Of a stretch of 64,000 bases of DNA, positions 1 to 11,545 are shown one piece after another. A program made the position numbers and the translations under genes. Source of the stretch: Monodelphis domestica (Eukaryota; Chordata; Mammalia; Didelphimorphia; Didelphidae). The DNA lies in assembly GCF_027887165.1 (NCBI RefSeq), contig NC_077228.1, positions 108,698,043-108,762,042 of the forward strand, read 5' to 3'. Below the pieces are notes generated by a model. That model did no database searches and was not told the origin of the DNA. It saw nothing but the letters and a program-made list of their open reading frames with translations. How positions within the stretch are numbered: the stretch's first letter is position 1; every line of letters starts with the position of its first letter.

Positions 1-19
1 GTCAGGAAGACTTGACAAA

Positions 20-205
20 TCCTGCTTCAGACCCTGTACTATCTATAAGTTAAGTTTCTCAAACTCTGTTAGCCTCCATATCCTCATCTATAAAATGAGG
101 ATGATAATTAAAGCACTTACCTCACAGGGTTATTGGGAGGATGACATGAAATGAAAATTGTTAAGTAATTTCTAAATTCTAAAGCACTAGATAAATGCCA
201 TTTAT
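20..205 (+). repeat. MIR/THER-type SINE remnant
   Basis: The order is typical of the MIR/THER 3' half: a cctc-atctataaaatgagg core, then cacagggttattgggaggat and a tail resembling tctaaagcactagataaatg. It is diverged and has no visible TSD, so it is ancient. Confidence 0.75.
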
Positions 206-2590
206 TGGGAAAAAAATTACTATTACCCTGTTCTCTCTGTTTCTTTCGTAGGCTTGCTATCATTCTCATTCTCTGGCTCAATTGTCAACCCAACACTATT
301 CTGTCAGCAGGATCCCTCAGTTGTCCAGAGGACAGTGTCAGTCCTTCTGATGTTTTTTCACTCTCCAGTTATTTGCCTCCAGCTTCCATTAAAAAGTCAA
401 TTTTCTCCCAAGACTTCCACTCTGACAGTCCCAGACAATTAGGAAGAGAAATGGCCAAAAGAGTGGCCCTCTGGGTATAGAGTCACCTCTTTCCATTTGC
501 CCACCCTAGCTGTCAGGAAAAGAAGGCACCAGGCTTTTCTACAATATAACATCTACCTCTGTTGCACATTCAATGACCCACTAGCTCTGGATGCCAGCCC
601 CACTCTTCCCCTTTCCCTCCATCTCAAAGTCCTTGCCCCAAGTCCTCCATAGAATTCCTAGAATCTTAGATTCTGATTTGGAAGGAACTTTAGGGGTCAC
701 TGGGAATATACTGTAAGACTCAGAATGAGCCATGCCACTGGCAGACCCCAGGCTGGCAAAAACCAAAGGGGCTGAGTAAGGGAGCGAAGGGTAGAAAACA
801 AGGTTCTGATCAGTTCTCTCCTACTCCCTGCTTTCCTTCTGGAATCCATTTTTTCTCAACGGTCCTCTACAGGACCATTGCACTGCAGGTTTCTCGTGGG
901 AGCCCTTGTCTGCATCAGAGATCTGCAAAGCCCTGCCAAAGAGAGGCGACTTCATTGAATAGACCAAAGGTATGTACATGTGGGTGTGTGCCCACCTACA
1001 CGAAGTTCTCACTTTCTTTCCCGCCAAGGCAAATGGAAGACTCCATCTAGGTCATAGCAAAGACCAGCCACAGCCACAGGTGATGAACTCCCATTCACAG
1101 GAGTATGCCAGAGGTATAGCTTTGTCCTGAAAAGCCCTTCTAGACTTCAGTAGAATTAGAAGCTACCCTTGGCTTTTAGAGATTATTCCCAGAAGAGGTA
1201 TAATATGGACAAATACCCATCTGGAAATGTGTAGAGGTCCTTGGGCAGAGGCTCAATGAGACACATACACTCAGCAGCAGCACCACCACCACCACCACCA
1301 GCACCAAGAGTCAGGAAAATCAATCTTAGGCTCACCTAAGGGCCAAAGGAAAACCAATGACAGCTTCAGTTTTAGACTCCAGACCAGAAAGAATCCAGAG
1401 CTGCAGTCTCCAGACTTTGGCTGCCCAGCAAAGCTATAAAATTTGCCTTCATTTAATTTTTCCATGAATATTACCAAGAATGGGAAGGCCAGGTTCCAGA
1501 GGGGCTAAATATTTGGAAGGTTTGGTACCTCTTCATCTCTACTTTGTGGTCATTGGCTAGAGGTGTGTGTGGTGGGAAAGAAGGGAGAGATCTGGGGCCC
1601 AGCTACCATTTTCAGGCCTGTTTCTCCTTCTGTCACCCCAAGATCTGACAGAGCCACAAGGCAAAACCTTGGTCAAGGGCTAGTGCAGGGTGAAAATTCA
1701 ATGCAGATTCCAAGAGCTAGCTTAGCCACCTCCTAGCTGGTCAGGGAATTTAAGGAGGGCAGGAAACAGGGGGTCTGAGTGGCAGCAGGGCCCCAATTCT
1801 GGAGCTCCCACTTGAAAAATCTCCTGACATGAAAGAAATAGCCTTGAGTGCATAACTCCCAGGCAGAGTTGGGGGAAAAGAAAACAGTCCAGTCAGAGAC
1901 AATAGAGATTCCATCCCAGGCAGGGCTGGTGGGGATGAGGAGGGGAATGAAATGAAAGCCCCAAAGGGGGAGGCGGAAGAAAGGGGGGGGGAGAAGGAAT
2001 GAAAGGAGGAAGGTTTCCTCCCAGCAATGGAGCTCCCCAACCTGGCACCCCGACTGTGTTTGCACAAACTAACCGTGATGCCTTTGGTAACTAACTCTTC
2101 CCACATCCAGGGATCTTGCCAAGCCCCCCGCCTCCCCACCCCACCCCACTTCAGCCACGCTCTTCTACTGCTGGCTCTCCACTGCGGTTCCTCCCAAGCA
2201 CCCAAACCACTGGGAGAAGCTGGAAGGAAGAAGAGCCCAGCCTGGGCGTGAGCCAAGGGGGCCACTTTCCCATCCAGCCTAGCAACTCAAGCTTATTAGG
2301 GCTTTCTGGCTCTCCTTCCACTTGCGCTCTAGCTCTTCTTCCTCTAACTGGAAGGGTGCTGCTGCAGCGCCCTTATAAGGCAGAAGCCAGTTTTCACCCT
2401 CCCCACCCCACTAAAAAAAAGTAATAAAAATTCTTGCCCTTTCCAGACTGGACACCGACTTTTCCCCCACTGGGACAGAAAGCAGCCATCCCTTGCGACA
2501 GATTTTACTGTTTGTTTCTCATCTTATACGCAAACAAAACCTAAAGGTCTGAGTGAGTTCAGGTCTCCCAGCCGTTTAGAGTCAAGGATG
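206..2590. other. Unique noncoding stretch, possible first intron of a minus-strand gene
   Basis: I see no convincing coding exon or young repeat here. Reading frames on both strands are short and compositionally biased. A short (CAG)n/(CCA)n run lies at 1272-1302. A fragment near 655-705 resembles the start of a common mammalian repeat. If the minus-strand donor at 2869 is real, this stretch is the start of its downstream intron. Confidence 0.4.
1272..1302. repeat. Short (CAG)n/(CCA)n trinucleotide run
   Basis: Three CAG units are followed by about seven CAC/CCA units. It is a simple microsatellite. A minus-strand frame through it gives a tryptophan and cysteine run with no sign of coding. 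Confidence 0.85.
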
Positions 2591-2679
2591 GGGGCTCTGG
2601 GGCCAGAGGAGTGCTCTTCCCCCACATCCCCACCCTTCCCCCACCACCTCCTCTAGCAGGACTGGGAGCATGCTCTCCC

Positions 2680-3115
2680 TACAACCTGCTCGGCCAGCGC
2701 AGGTCATCCTCTCCTTTCTCCTCCCCACAGCATCCAAAGCAGGGACTGCAGTCCAGGAACCTTCCTCATTCCTCCCATTGTTACACCTCCATGTTGGGAA
2801 GAGCCCCTGACCTGGTCAGTGCTCCCTACGCTCGTCATTCTCAGACTCGGGCAGCTGGCCCAGGCTTACCTGGGTTGACTCCGCTGCCAGATCGCTCAGG
2901 TTCCCGACTGCCTGGTGCGTGTGGCTGGTGGTGTCTCGCTGGGGCTCCGCGGCTGTCTCCGCTCTCTCTCCGCAAGCTGTTTCGTGCACAATCCTCAAGG
3001 TGTTTCTAGCCCCAAGCCGCCCTCCCCTCTTTCCCTTCTCCACCCCACAGTGCCCATAAAACAACATTCAAAGGCGACGAGTCCCTGATGTAGTGGGAGA
3101 CGCTGCCAAGGGCGA
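2680..3115 (-). promoter_or_regulatory. Moderately CpG-rich block, candidate promoter and first exon (minus strand)
   Basis: By eye, CpG dinucleotides are frequent here (roughly twenty in about 430 bp) in a window that is otherwise CpG-poor. The block contains a consensus splice donor on the minus strand at 2869, and a long (GA)n tract lies just upstream in that orientation. The sense strand of the presumed exon would run from about 3100 down to 2870 as a 5' UTR. A minus-strand frame stays open across it but has no recognisable domain. From position relative to the tRNA-Lys pair, PIK3C2B is a candidate owner. That is inference from remembered human synteny, not from coding sequence. Confidence 0.45.
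2865..2872 (-). other. Consensus splice donor on the minus strand
   Basis: Read on the minus strand the sequence is CAG|GTAAGC, with the exon ending at 2870 and the intron starting at 2869. This fits the vertebrate donor consensus and lies inside the CpG-rich block. Confidence 0.45.
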
Positions 3116-3129
3116 AGTGCTGGGCTTGC

Positions 3130-3132
<3 letters not shown>

Positions 3133-3201
<69 letters not shown>

Positions 3202-3206
3202 CGGAG

Positions 3207-3251
<45 letters not shown>

Positions 3252-3332
3252 AAGAGAGAGACTGAGAGACTGAGAGACTGAGAGACTGAGAGAGAGACAG
3301 AAAGAGAGACTGAGAGAGAGAGACAGAGAGAG
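3133..3332. repeat. (GA)n microsatellite with a 10-bp GAGACTGAGA sub-array
   Basis: About 200 bp of almost pure GA dinucleotides on the plus strand. Interruptions include a short array of the 10-mer gagactgaga around 3258-3292. Frames across it translate to poly-(Arg-Glu) or poly-(Ser-Leu) and are artefacts. The tract lies directly upstream of the candidate minus-strand promoter. Confidence 0.95.
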
Positions 3333-4088
3333 AAGGGAGGAAGGGAGGGAGGAAGGGAGGGAGACAGACCCAGAGAGGAGCTCAAGCTTGCTTGCTAGCA
3401 GAGTACAACAACCATGGGTAGGACAATAGCAAAAGGAGGAAAAAGGGAATGAGCCATCTCCCGGAAACCAGGGGCACTGCACCAGCAAGTCCAGCCTCGA
3501 TCTCTCGGAGACCCTTGACAGGCTCCCAGTCTCCGGTCCAGAGCCAAGGAGCTGAGCCCAAAGAGAGCTGGGGGGAGGAGCCCGGATCCCACCGCTCTGA
3601 CCTCTCTCCACCCTCTCCTCCCGGGACTTCCCATCCAGCCAAGGAGAGGAGGAGGGGAGGAGAGGGAGAGAAGAGAACCAGGATGAGATCCTGCTACTGA
3701 TACGGAGGCAGAAAGCCCAAAATTTCCACCAACTTTTCCCTCCCAGAACTCCACTTGTTTGGGGTCATCCTAAAGCAAAAAATTCTTTAGGCATGGACAG
3801 AAAGGTAGTACTGTTGGGGTGTCCCTATTAAGGAGGGGGGGTGATGCTATCGTGCCTCCCCTTCAGGATTTCCAAGCACTTTTCATTGTTCATCTTCTTT
3901 CCCTACCTAATACTTCTGCCATAGGAAAGAGAGGTCCAAGGACTGGAAGAGAAGACAAAACATCTGGACAGAGGGGAATTCCCAACAAACACAATGGAAG
4001 AAGGAAAGGAGAATCCCCAATAGAAATAAAGTCCAAGGAACCATTGTCTTTTCCTATACTGTATGTCAACATATTTCATCTTATCTAT
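3333..4088. other. Purine-rich then unique sequence without a gene
   Basis: At 3333-3365 there are gggagg/aaggg motifs continuing the GA tract. From 3380 to 3760 the sequence is moderately GC-rich and lacks recognisable repeats. Nothing is identified from 3760 to 4088. Confidence 0.4.
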
Positions 4089-4089
4089 A

Positions 4090-4660
4090 TATTTTTAGTT
4101 TTGTCTTTATTTTAATTCACAAATTTACACACGTTTTCCAAATTTGTGATTCATGTTTCTCCCCCTTCTTCCCTCCCCTCTCCCATCACTGACAAGCAAT
4201 TCAATCTGAGTTGTACTGGTTATCACTCAAAACATATTTCCATATTACTCATTTTTGTAAGTGAATAATCTTATAAAATCAAAACCCCAAATCTTAAACC
4301 CAAATAAATAAGTGATAAATCATATGTTTTCATCTGCTTTCTGATTCCACCAGTTCTTTCTCTAGAAGTGGACAGCATTCTTTTTCATAAGTCCCTCAGA
4401 ATTTTCCTGAATCATTGTATTGCTGTCAGCAGCAAAGTCTATCACATCTGATCGTTCCATGATATTTGTTACTATGTCCAGTGTTCTCCTGGTTCTGCTT
4501 GTTTCACTCTGCATCAGTTCATGTAGGTCTTTCCAGCTCTTTCAGAAATCATCCTGTTCATCATTCCTTATAGCACAATAGTATTCCATCACTATCATAT
4601 ACAGAATTTGTTCAGTCATGCCCCAGTTGAGGTACATCTTTTTATTAGCTTTATTAACTA
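4090..4660 (-). mobile_element. Old L1 3' end, antisense
   Basis: The plus strand reads the reverse complement of an L1 3' UTR and the last part of ORF2. Motifs such as gttctcctggttctgctt, tctgcatcagttcatgtagg and catcactatcatatacag correspond one-to-one to the young L1 at 19.5-19.7 kb. Divergence is high and no TSD is visible. Confidence 0.8.
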
Positions 4661-4899
4661 TTTTTTGAGGAAAGTAAAGTCTTTAAGGAATGTATTATCT
4701 TAGATATTCATGTGCACAGCTATGCAGGTTTGCTATTCTTTCTCATACTATTCTCAGATAGATTTAAAATATCATTTTTATTTCCCCAAAGACCCCACAC
4801 ACACTTTCTCAGTTTTTCCATTTCCCTTATGCTACCTCCAGTGGCCCAAAGAGTTCCATGGCCCTGTGTTCCTGGCCTTCCCCTTCTTCTTGGTTCATC

Positions 4900-5020
4900 A
4901 ATTTACCAATTATTTACTGAGTATCTGTTATGTATAAGACATAGGTTCTGGAGAGAAAAAACGTAAATGAAACAGGGTCCCTACTCTCCAAGGGGCCCAT
5001 GCTTTAATTTGGAGGAGGGA
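4900..5020 (+). repeat. Ancient mammalian repeat tail
   Basis: The order ttatttactgagtatctgtt, a gttctggag segment, then cagggtccctactctccaag is a common ancient interspersed repeat pattern. I cannot assign the family. Confidence 0.45.
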
Positions 5021-5034
5021 CAAACATTGTTAAT

Positions 5035-5284
5035 TATTTAATTATTGTACAGTTGTGTCCAACTCTTCATGACTCCATTTGGGATTTTCTTGGCAAAGAA
5101 CTAGAGTAATTTGTCATTTCCTTCTCCAGATCATTTTACAGGTGAGGAAACTGAGTCAAACAGTTAAAAGTGACTTGCCTAGGATTACACAGCTAGTAAG
5201 TTCTGAGATTTTATTTGAATTCAAGAAGAGTCTTCCTGACTCCAGGTCCTGCATTCTATCCCCTAAGCCATCTAACCACCTTTC
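5035..5284 (-). mobile_element. CORE-SINE with RTE-like tail (MAR1-type), antisense
   Basis: The plus strand starts with the reverse complement of an RTE-like tail (ttgtgtccaactcttcatga), followed by ccttctccagatcattttac, the CORE segment around acttgcctaggattacacag, and a tRNA-related head. It is a nearly complete, moderately diverged copy. Confidence 0.75.
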
Positions 5285-5593
5285 ATTAATTAGAATATAA
5301 GTTTAAAATGAGCTGTGTACATAGGGCCATATTAAGGATAAGTGTGAGAGATTCGAAAGGGAGGAATGGAAAAATCACTGCTTTCTGGAAGATCAGAGAA
5401 AAAGGGCTTCATGAAGTAAGTGGCACCTTAACTAGGCCTATAGAGAAAAAGAAAATGTCAGTGGGCAGAGGTGAGGTCAAGGGGAAATCCATTTCTGTCA
5501 TGACAAAATACATGTACAAATTCCTAGAGTTGGGAGAGGTGGAATGAGATCACAGAACAGAAGGAATTTAAGGAACACAATCTTCATAGAATT

Positions 5594-7869
5594 AAAATCA
5601 AGGGTCAACCAACAGCTAATATCATCTGCAATGGGGATAAACTAGATGCATTCCCAATAAGATCAGGAGTGAAACAAGGATGCCCATTATCACCTCTACT
5701 ATTTGACATTGTACTAGAAACACTAGCAATAGCAATTAGAGAAGATAAAGAAATTGAAGGTATCAGAATAGGCAAGGAGGAGACCAAGTTATCACTCTTT
5801 GCGGATGACATGATGGTCTACTTAAAGAATCCTAGAGATTCAACCAAAAAGCTAATTGAAATAATCAACAACTTTAGCAAAGTTGCAGGATACAAAATAA
5901 ACCCACATAAATCATCAGCTTTTCTATATATCTCCAACACAGCTCAGCAGCAAGAACTAGAAAGAGAAATCCCATTCAAAATCACCTTAGACAAAATAAA
6001 ATACCTAGGAATCTATCTCCCAAGACAAACACAGGAACTATATGAACACAACTACAAAACACTCGCCACACAACTAAAACTAGACTTGAACAATTGGAAA
6101 AACATTAACTGCTCATGGATAGGACGAGCCAATATAATAAAAATGACCATCCTACCCAAACTTATTTATCTATTTAGTGCCATACCCATTGAACTACCAA
6201 AATACTTCTTCACTGATTTAGAAAAAACCATAACAAAGTTCATTTGGAAGAACAAAAGATCAAGGATATCCAGGGAAATAATGAAAAAAAACACATATGA
6301 TGGGGGCCTTGCAGTCCCAGACCTCAAACTATATTACAAAGCAGCAGTCATCAAAACAATTTGGTACTGGCTAAGAAACAGAAAGGAAGATCAGTGGAAT
6401 AGACTGGGGGAAAACGACCTCAGCAAGACAGTATACGATAAACCCAAAGATCCCAGCTTTTGGGACAAAAATCCACTATTTGATAAAAACTGCTGGGAAA
6501 ATTGGAAGACAGTGTGGGAGAGACTAGGAATAGATCAACACCTCACACCCTACACCAAGATAAATTCAAAATGGGTGAGTGACTTAAACATAAAGAAGGA
6601 AACCATAAGTAAATTGGGTAAACACAGAATAGTATACATGTCAGACCTTTGGGAGGGGAAAGGCTTTAAAACCAAGCAAGATATAGAAAGAATCACAAAA
6701 TGTAAAATAAATAATTTTGACTACATCAAACTAAAAAGCTTTTGTACAAACAAAACCAATATAACTAAAATCAGAAGGGAAACAACAAATTGGGAAAAAA
6801 TCTTCATAGAAACCTCTGACAAAGGTTTAATTACTCATATTTATAATGAGCTAAATCAATTGTACAAAAAATCAAGCCATTCTCCAATTGATAAATGGGC
6901 AAGGGAAATGGATAGGCAGTTCTCAGATAAAGAAATCAAAACTATTAACAAGCACATGAAGAAGTGTTCTACATCTCTTATAATCAGAGAGATGCAAATC
7001 AAAACAACTCTGAGGTATCACCTCACACCTAGCAGATTGGCTAACATAACAGCAAAGGAAAGTAATGAATGCTGGAGGGGATGTGGCAAAGTAGGGACAT
7101 TAATTCATTGCTGGTGGAGTTGTGAACTGATCCAACCATTCTGGAGGGCAATTTGGAACTATGCCCAAAGGGCGACAAAAGAATATCTACCCTTTGACCC
7201 AGCCATAGCACTGCTGGGTCTATACCCCAAAGAGATAATGGACACAAAGACTTGTACAAAAATATTCATAGCTGCGCTCTTTGTGGTGGCCCAAAACTGG
7301 AAAACGAGGGGATGCCCATCAATTGGGGAATGGCTGAACAAACTGTGGTATATGTTGGTGATGGAATACTATTGTGCTCAAAGGAATAATAAAGTGGAGA
7401 AGTTCCATGGAGACTGGAACAACCTCCAGGAAGTGATGCAGAGCGAGAGGAGCAGAACCAGGAGAACATTGTACACAGAGACTAATACACTGTGGTATAA
7501 TCGAACGTAATGGACTTCTCCATTAGGGGCGGTGTAATGTCCCTGAACAACTTTCAGGGATCCAGGAGAAAAAAAAACACCATTCATAAGCAAAGGATAA
7601 ACTATGGGAGTGGAAACACCGAGAAAAAGCAACTGCCTGAATACAGAGGTTGAGGGGACATGACAGAGGATAGACTTTAAATGAACACTCTAATGCAAAT
7701 ACTATCAACAAAGCAATGGGTTCAAATCAAGAAAACATCTAATGCCCAGTGGACTTACGCGTCGGCTATGGGGGGTGGGGGGGAGGAAAAGAAAATGATC
7801 TATGTCTTTAACGAATAATGCTTGGAAATGATCAAATAAAATATATTTAAAAAAAAAAATCAAGGGTCA
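5594..7869 (+). mobile_element. Young 5'-truncated L1 (copy A)
   Basis: A 14-bp perfect TSD, aaaatcaagggtca, flanks the copy at 5594-5607 and 7856-7869. The body begins in the middle of the reverse transcriptase domain of ORF2. It contains the rest of ORF2 uninterrupted and a 3' UTR of about 345 bp with a G-rich run near 7771-7785, and ends in a short A tail. Copy B on the minus strand at 19.1-21.2 kb differs at about seven residues of 565 in the shared ORF2 part, so both are recent insertions of one active subfamily. It is truncated at the 5' end and cannot be autonomous. Confidence 0.97.
5609..7510 (+). CDS. L1 ORF2p C-terminal fragment (half RT plus C-terminal domain)
   Basis: The frame is open from the TSD junction at 5609 to a TAA at 7508-7510, about 633 codons. 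It lacks the endonuclease domain and the first part of the reverse transcriptase. There is no native start; a GTG at 5669 or internal ATGs only happen to be in frame. Visible motifs are [12 protein letters not shown], the catalytic FADD at 5798-5809, and the L1 C-terminal cysteine-rich motif [18 protein letters not shown] starting at 7070. In an intact element ORF2p nicks target DNA and copies the L1 RNA. This fragment has no promoter and is almost certainly untranslated. Confidence 0.93.
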   Translation, partial: PTANIICNGDKLDAFPIRSGVKQGCPLSPLLFDIVLETLAIAIREDKEIEGIRIGKEETKLSLFADDMMVYLKNPRDSTKKLIEIINNFSKVAGYKINPHKSSAFLYISNTAQQQELEREIPFKITLDKIKYLGIYLPRQTQELYEHNYKTLATQLKLDLNNWKNINCSWIGRANIIKMTILPKLIYLFSAIPIELPKYFFTDLEKTITKFIWKNKRSRISREIMKKNTYDGGLAVPDLKLYYKAAVIKTIWYWLRNRKEDQWNRLGENDLSKTVYDKPKDPSFWDKNPLFDKNCWENWKTVWERLGIDQHLTPYTKINSKWVSDLNIKKETISKLGKHRIVYMSDLWEGKGFKTKQDIERITKCKINNFDYIKLKSFCTNKTNITKIRRETTNWEKIFIETSDKGLITHIYNELNQLYKKSSHSPIDKWAREMDRQFSDKEIKTINKHMKKCSTSLIIREMQIKTTLRYHLTPSRLANITAKESNECWRGCGKVGTLIHCWWSCELIQPFWRAIWNYAQRATKEYLPFDPAIALLGLYPKEIMDTKTCTKIFIAALFVVAQNWKTRGCPSIGEWLNKLWYMLVMEYYCAQRNNKVEKFHGDWNNLQEVMQSERSRTRRTLYTETNTLWYNRT

Positions 7870-8020
7870 CCCCAAAGGGCAATGGAGAGGAGCCTGGTTT
7901 TTGTGCTTCAACATATCACCAACCAACAATCACTCAAGAAAAGCAGTGTAAAGGTCATTGGAGAGTTGTATGACTGGAAAAGAAAATAAGACTGTCGTGT
8001 GACAAAAGTGAAAGACAGTC

Positions 8021-8115
8021 TTTAAAAAAAAAATCTTTACCTTCTGTCTTAGAATCAATACTGTGTCTTGGTTGGAAGACAGAAGAGATAAGGGCTAGGC
8101 AATGGGGATGAAGCC
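8021..8115 (-). mobile_element. CORE-SINE 3' part, antisense
   Basis: ctttaccttctgtcttagaa is followed by tcaatactgtg and the gggctaggcaatggggatga segment, the reverse-complement 3' half of the common SINE in this window. The head is missing. Confidence 0.7.
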
Positions 8116-8164
8116 ACTCACCACCATGCTCTTAAGAAAGATGGTATAATGAATATAATCAAAG

Positions 8165-8805
8165 TCAAAAATACTTCAGTTCATATCTTGCCTTGGACTC
8201 CAAGCAGTGGGACACTGGAATAGCTGTCTCCCTCAGTTTCCTCCTCTGTAACATGGAAACAGTAATTTCACTCTGTAGGATTGTTATAAGGATACATAAG
8301 GATAAATGAGATAATGAAATAATAGGTATAAAGAGGTTTATAAACTTAAACCAGTAAACATTAGTTGTTTTCATTATGCATTCTGTTTAGATAGTTGGAC
8401 CTAGAGTCAGGAAGATCTGAGTTCCAATTTGGCCTCAGACACTTATTATATTATAATATTATTATAAAGTATAATTTTGAGCAAGTCTCTTAATCCCTGC
8501 CTCAGTTTCCTCAATTGTAAAATAGGTGTTATAATAGCACCTGCCTCCCAGGGTGGCTGTGAGGATCAACGAAGATAATAATTGTAAAGCTCTTAGCACA
8601 ATGTCTGGTAATTATTATTATTACTAGCTGTGTTACCCTGGGCAAGTCACTTAATTTCTGCTTCAGTGTCCTCTAATATAAAATAGGGATCATAACAGCA
8701 CCTACCCCAAACGGTAGCTGCGATGATCAAATGAGATGAGAATTGTAAACATTTTAGCATAGTGGCTAGTGCATAGCAAATCTTTAATAAATACCTTTTG
8801 CCTTC
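8165..8805 (+). repeat. Three MIR/THER-type copies in a row
   Basis: Approximate copies lie at 8165-8345, 8385-8620 and 8625-8805. Each shows ctcagtttcctc followed by a variant of gaggatcaaatgagataata and a taaataccttt-like tail. The second begins with the tRNA-related segment cctagagtcaggaagatctg. Confidence 0.75.
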
Positions 8806-8879
8806 CTTCCTTCCTTTTCTTCCTCATTGGTATTCACCCAATGTCAAGAGAACTATAGAAAAGCTGCTAAGATGTTGAT

Positions 8880-9545
8880 TACCATGGGAAGAATTTATAG
8901 GAAGACTTGGACACATGTTGCACAATTCAAGAGGATGTTTCTGGGTAGTGATCTGCATCTGGAGAAAGAGTGCCAGCATCAATGACTTCACAGAATACTG
9001 AAGAAGTGTGGAAAAGGGCTCGATGGAACCAAACCAGGAGAAGCCCTAAATGCCAGAATAAGGGCACTGGGTTTTATGCTGTAGGCTATGGGGAGCCACA
9101 AAGGGTTCTTTCATTCAGATTTCAGTGTTAGGAGATTACTTTGGCCAGGATGGAGTGGAGACGGGAGAGAAAGGAAGAAGGAGGAAGACTAATTAAAATA
9201 AATGTATTTTTATTTTATTATTATAAAATTTATTTTATGTTATTTATGCTATTATAATAGTATAGGAGTAAGGAGGGTATGGACTAGGGTGGTAACAGAG
9301 GGAGTAGGAGGCAGGTTACTGAGTTGGGGCATATTTCCCACATGCTATTGGCAGGGCTTGACCACTAATTGGATGGGAAGTGGGAAAGAGACTGTGAGGG
9401 AAAGTGATGAGTTTAAGATGGCTCTGAGGTTTTAAACCTAAGGAGCTAAGATGGCATAGACAGAAATGGGAGGGGGAGAAGTGATTCAGAAGAGTAGAAG
9501 GTTTTAGGAGAGAAGTGATGAATACAGAGTCCAGAGAAGGACTGA
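8880..9545 (+). repeat. Ancient mammalian repeat of uncertain family
   Basis: Segments such as aatgccagaataagggcact, ggctatggggagccacaaag and ggagattactttggccagga recur in related form near 25.6 kb, 45.6 kb and 62.1 kb, so this is a dispersed ancient family. I cannot name it. Confidence 0.45.
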
Positions 9546-9549
9546 ACAT

Positions 9550-9610
9550 AATACTACCAGCTGGGAGTCAGGCCTGGCTCTCAAACCCTGGAGCCACCCA
9601 GCTGCCCCCA
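9550..9610 (-). repeat. CORE-SINE head fragment, antisense
   Basis: ggcctggctctcaaaccctg followed by gagccacccagctgcccc is the reverse complement of the SINE tRNA-like head. Only the head remains. Confidence 0.55.
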
Positions 9611-9717
9611 AAATAAGGGTTTAAAAAATAAGAGTGGGTAAACTAGAGGGACTGGGGAAAACGTCATATAAAAGGTAAATTCAAGTCTTGAAGAAAGCCA
9701 GAGAATCTAATAGGTAG

Positions 9718-9937
9718 AAATGAAGATGAGGGGCAGCTGGGTAGCTCAGTGGATTGAGAGGCAGGCCCATAAAGGGGAGGTCCTGGGTTCAAATATGACC
9801 TCAGACACTTCCAAGCTGTGTGACCCTGGGCAAGTCACTTAACCCCCTTTGCCTAGCTCTTACCACTCTTCTGCCTTGGAACCGATGTTCAGTATTGATT
9901 CCAAGATGGAAGGTAAGGGTTAAAAAAAATGAAGATG
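9718..9937 (+). mobile_element. CORE-SINE, full length with TSD
   Basis: The 11-bp TSD aaatgaagatg lies at 9718-9728 and 9927-9937. The body runs from the tRNA-like head (ggggcagctgggtagctcag), with a B-box-like ggttcaaat, through the CORE segment (agctgtgtgaccctgggcaa) to the tail ggaaggtaagggtt and A-run. It is one of the best-preserved SINE copies here. Such elements are transcribed by Pol III and mobilised by LINE proteins. Confidence 0.93.
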
Positions 9938-10139
9938 GCCAGAATTCCAAGTATGGGGGGATAGCTGGTACAAAGGCATGGAAGTAGGGGATGAGAGAGA
10001 GAAGATTTGTTCAAGGAACTACAACTATGGCCAGGTAAAGCCAAGGCCAGTAGCCTTGGAGGGAACAAAGACAGTCTTCTAAGCCCTCTCTGTGAAAAAT
10101 TAGTCCACAGGGAAGCATCTTTTCAGTAAAGAAATGGTA

Positions 10140-10320
10140 TCGTAGATATAGATAGAGCTATCAAAAAGACCTCAGTTTAAATCCTGCCTAAGATTTGCTT
10201 CCTTATCTCTGAAATGAGGACTATAATCTACTTCCCAAGATAGTGGTGAGGATTAAATGAGTCAGCTTCTATAGGTGTTTTGCAAACCTTAAAGCTCTAT
10301 AGAAATACTGGCTATATAAT
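10140..10320 (+). repeat. MIR/THER-type remnant
   Basis: cttccttatctctgaaatga, then gtgaggattaaatgag and a cttaaagctctatagaaat tail. Confidence 0.65.
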
Positions 10321-10389
10321 GATGAATAAGTGCCACTAAAATCAATAATTACTTATTCTTCCTCTATGTGCATAGACATTTTTTTTCAC

Positions 10390-10720
10390 TCTAGATGCTC
10401 ACTTCACTCCTGGATTTTTCATCCTGGAAGTAGCTTCCACTCCTGAGGTCTGGTTCCTCTGATTGCCTGGTTCCTCAAGAATCTCCATTTTAAAGAGAAT
10501 ACCTTGTTTTCTTTCCTCTCCAGTCTTTACTCCTGAGTCTCCAGTCTTTACCAGGGTCTAGGGGCTCTGCTATGTCCCTACCTTCATCTATTCCCTCTCC
10601 TTTTCAGCTTCCATTTAGTTGTTGTCTTGAGGGGAGAGGGCTATCTTTCTTCTTGTATGTTTATTCCCAGCTCTTCCCACAAGGCTAGGCACATAGTAAA
10701 TGCTTATTGACTTGGCTAAA
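10390..10720 (+). repeat. L2/CR1-type LINE 3' remnant
   Basis: The end ttattcccagctcttcccac, aaggctaggcacatagtaaa and tgcttattgac is the typical L2 3' terminus. The upstream 250 bp is pyrimidine-rich and more diverged. Confidence 0.55.
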
Positions 10721-11305
10721 GGAATACAGTGAGCTAGCATGATACTTTGAAGAGATCACAGAACGAAGGGGAGTTTTGTTTTGTTTCATTTTTAGGGATA
10801 AGGAAGAGAGACCTTTTGTGGAAAGAAGGAAGGAACCAAGAGAGAGAGACTGATGATAATAGAGAAATTGGGAGTGACCCCTAAACAAGATAACAGATAA
10901 GAGAACCAAAAAGGAACCAAGACACAAATGGAAGGATTAATCATGGCAAGAAGAGGTTTACTTCATCCTATGAGCCTGGAGAAAAAGAGACATGAACATG
11001 AGAAGACAGAGAGGTTTGAAAGAAGGAAGTTCACAACTAATGGCTTTACTTGTAAAGAAGGAAAGAAGGTTATCTGCCAAGGGAGATAGATGGGAGATTA
11101 TTGGGGGGATTTGAGGACAAAGGAGGATTAGAATACCTCCTGAGGGAAATGTCATAGGGAGTGAATCAGAAATTAATAAATGGGGTGACTAGAAATTGGA
11201 AGAATCTAATTAAAGCCCAAGAGTCATGAATTCCCAGTGGGCATAGTTAGCATGCTTGTGTGACTTCCTTCAAGGAAGGAAAACTGTAATTTGGGAATAA
11301 ATAAT
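10721..11305. other. Unassigned noncoding sequence
   Basis: Purine-rich on the plus strand, with no gene, recognisable young repeat or simple array. Confidence 0.3.
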
Positions 11306-11309
11306 AGCA

Positions 11310-11545
11310 AAATAATAATATTAATACCTAGCATTTATATAAACCTTTAAAGATTACAAAGCCCTTTACAAATATTATTTTATTTTGTCCTCACAACAAC
11401 CCTGTCAGATAGTTGCTATTATTTTTTTTGCACTTTCCAGATGAGAAAACTGAGGCAAACAGAGGTTAGGTGATTTGCCCAGGGAGACACAGATGGGAAG
11501 TATCTGACACTGGATTTGAACTGTCTTCCAAACTTTAGGCCCACT
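11310..11545 (-). repeat. MIR/THER-type SINE, antisense
   Basis: cctagcatttatataaacct, cacaacaaccctgtcagata, agatgagaaaactgaggcaa and gatttgcccagg follow in the reverse-complement order of a near-complete THER/MIR element. Confidence 0.8.

Noticed and set aside
1750-2265. 171-codon minus-strand frame and the overlapping 110-codon frame
   Set aside because: No domain, no splice-site support, and biased Ser/Pro/Leu/Phe composition.
3258-3292. Regular 10-bp repeats that might suggest a CRISPR-like array
   Set aside because: Units are contiguous without spacers and belong to the GA microsatellite; the genome is eukaryotic.
3006-3611. 201-codon minus-strand open frame with poly-(Ser-Leu)
   Set aside because: It is the translation of the (GA)n microsatellite; no domain and no conservation can be argued.
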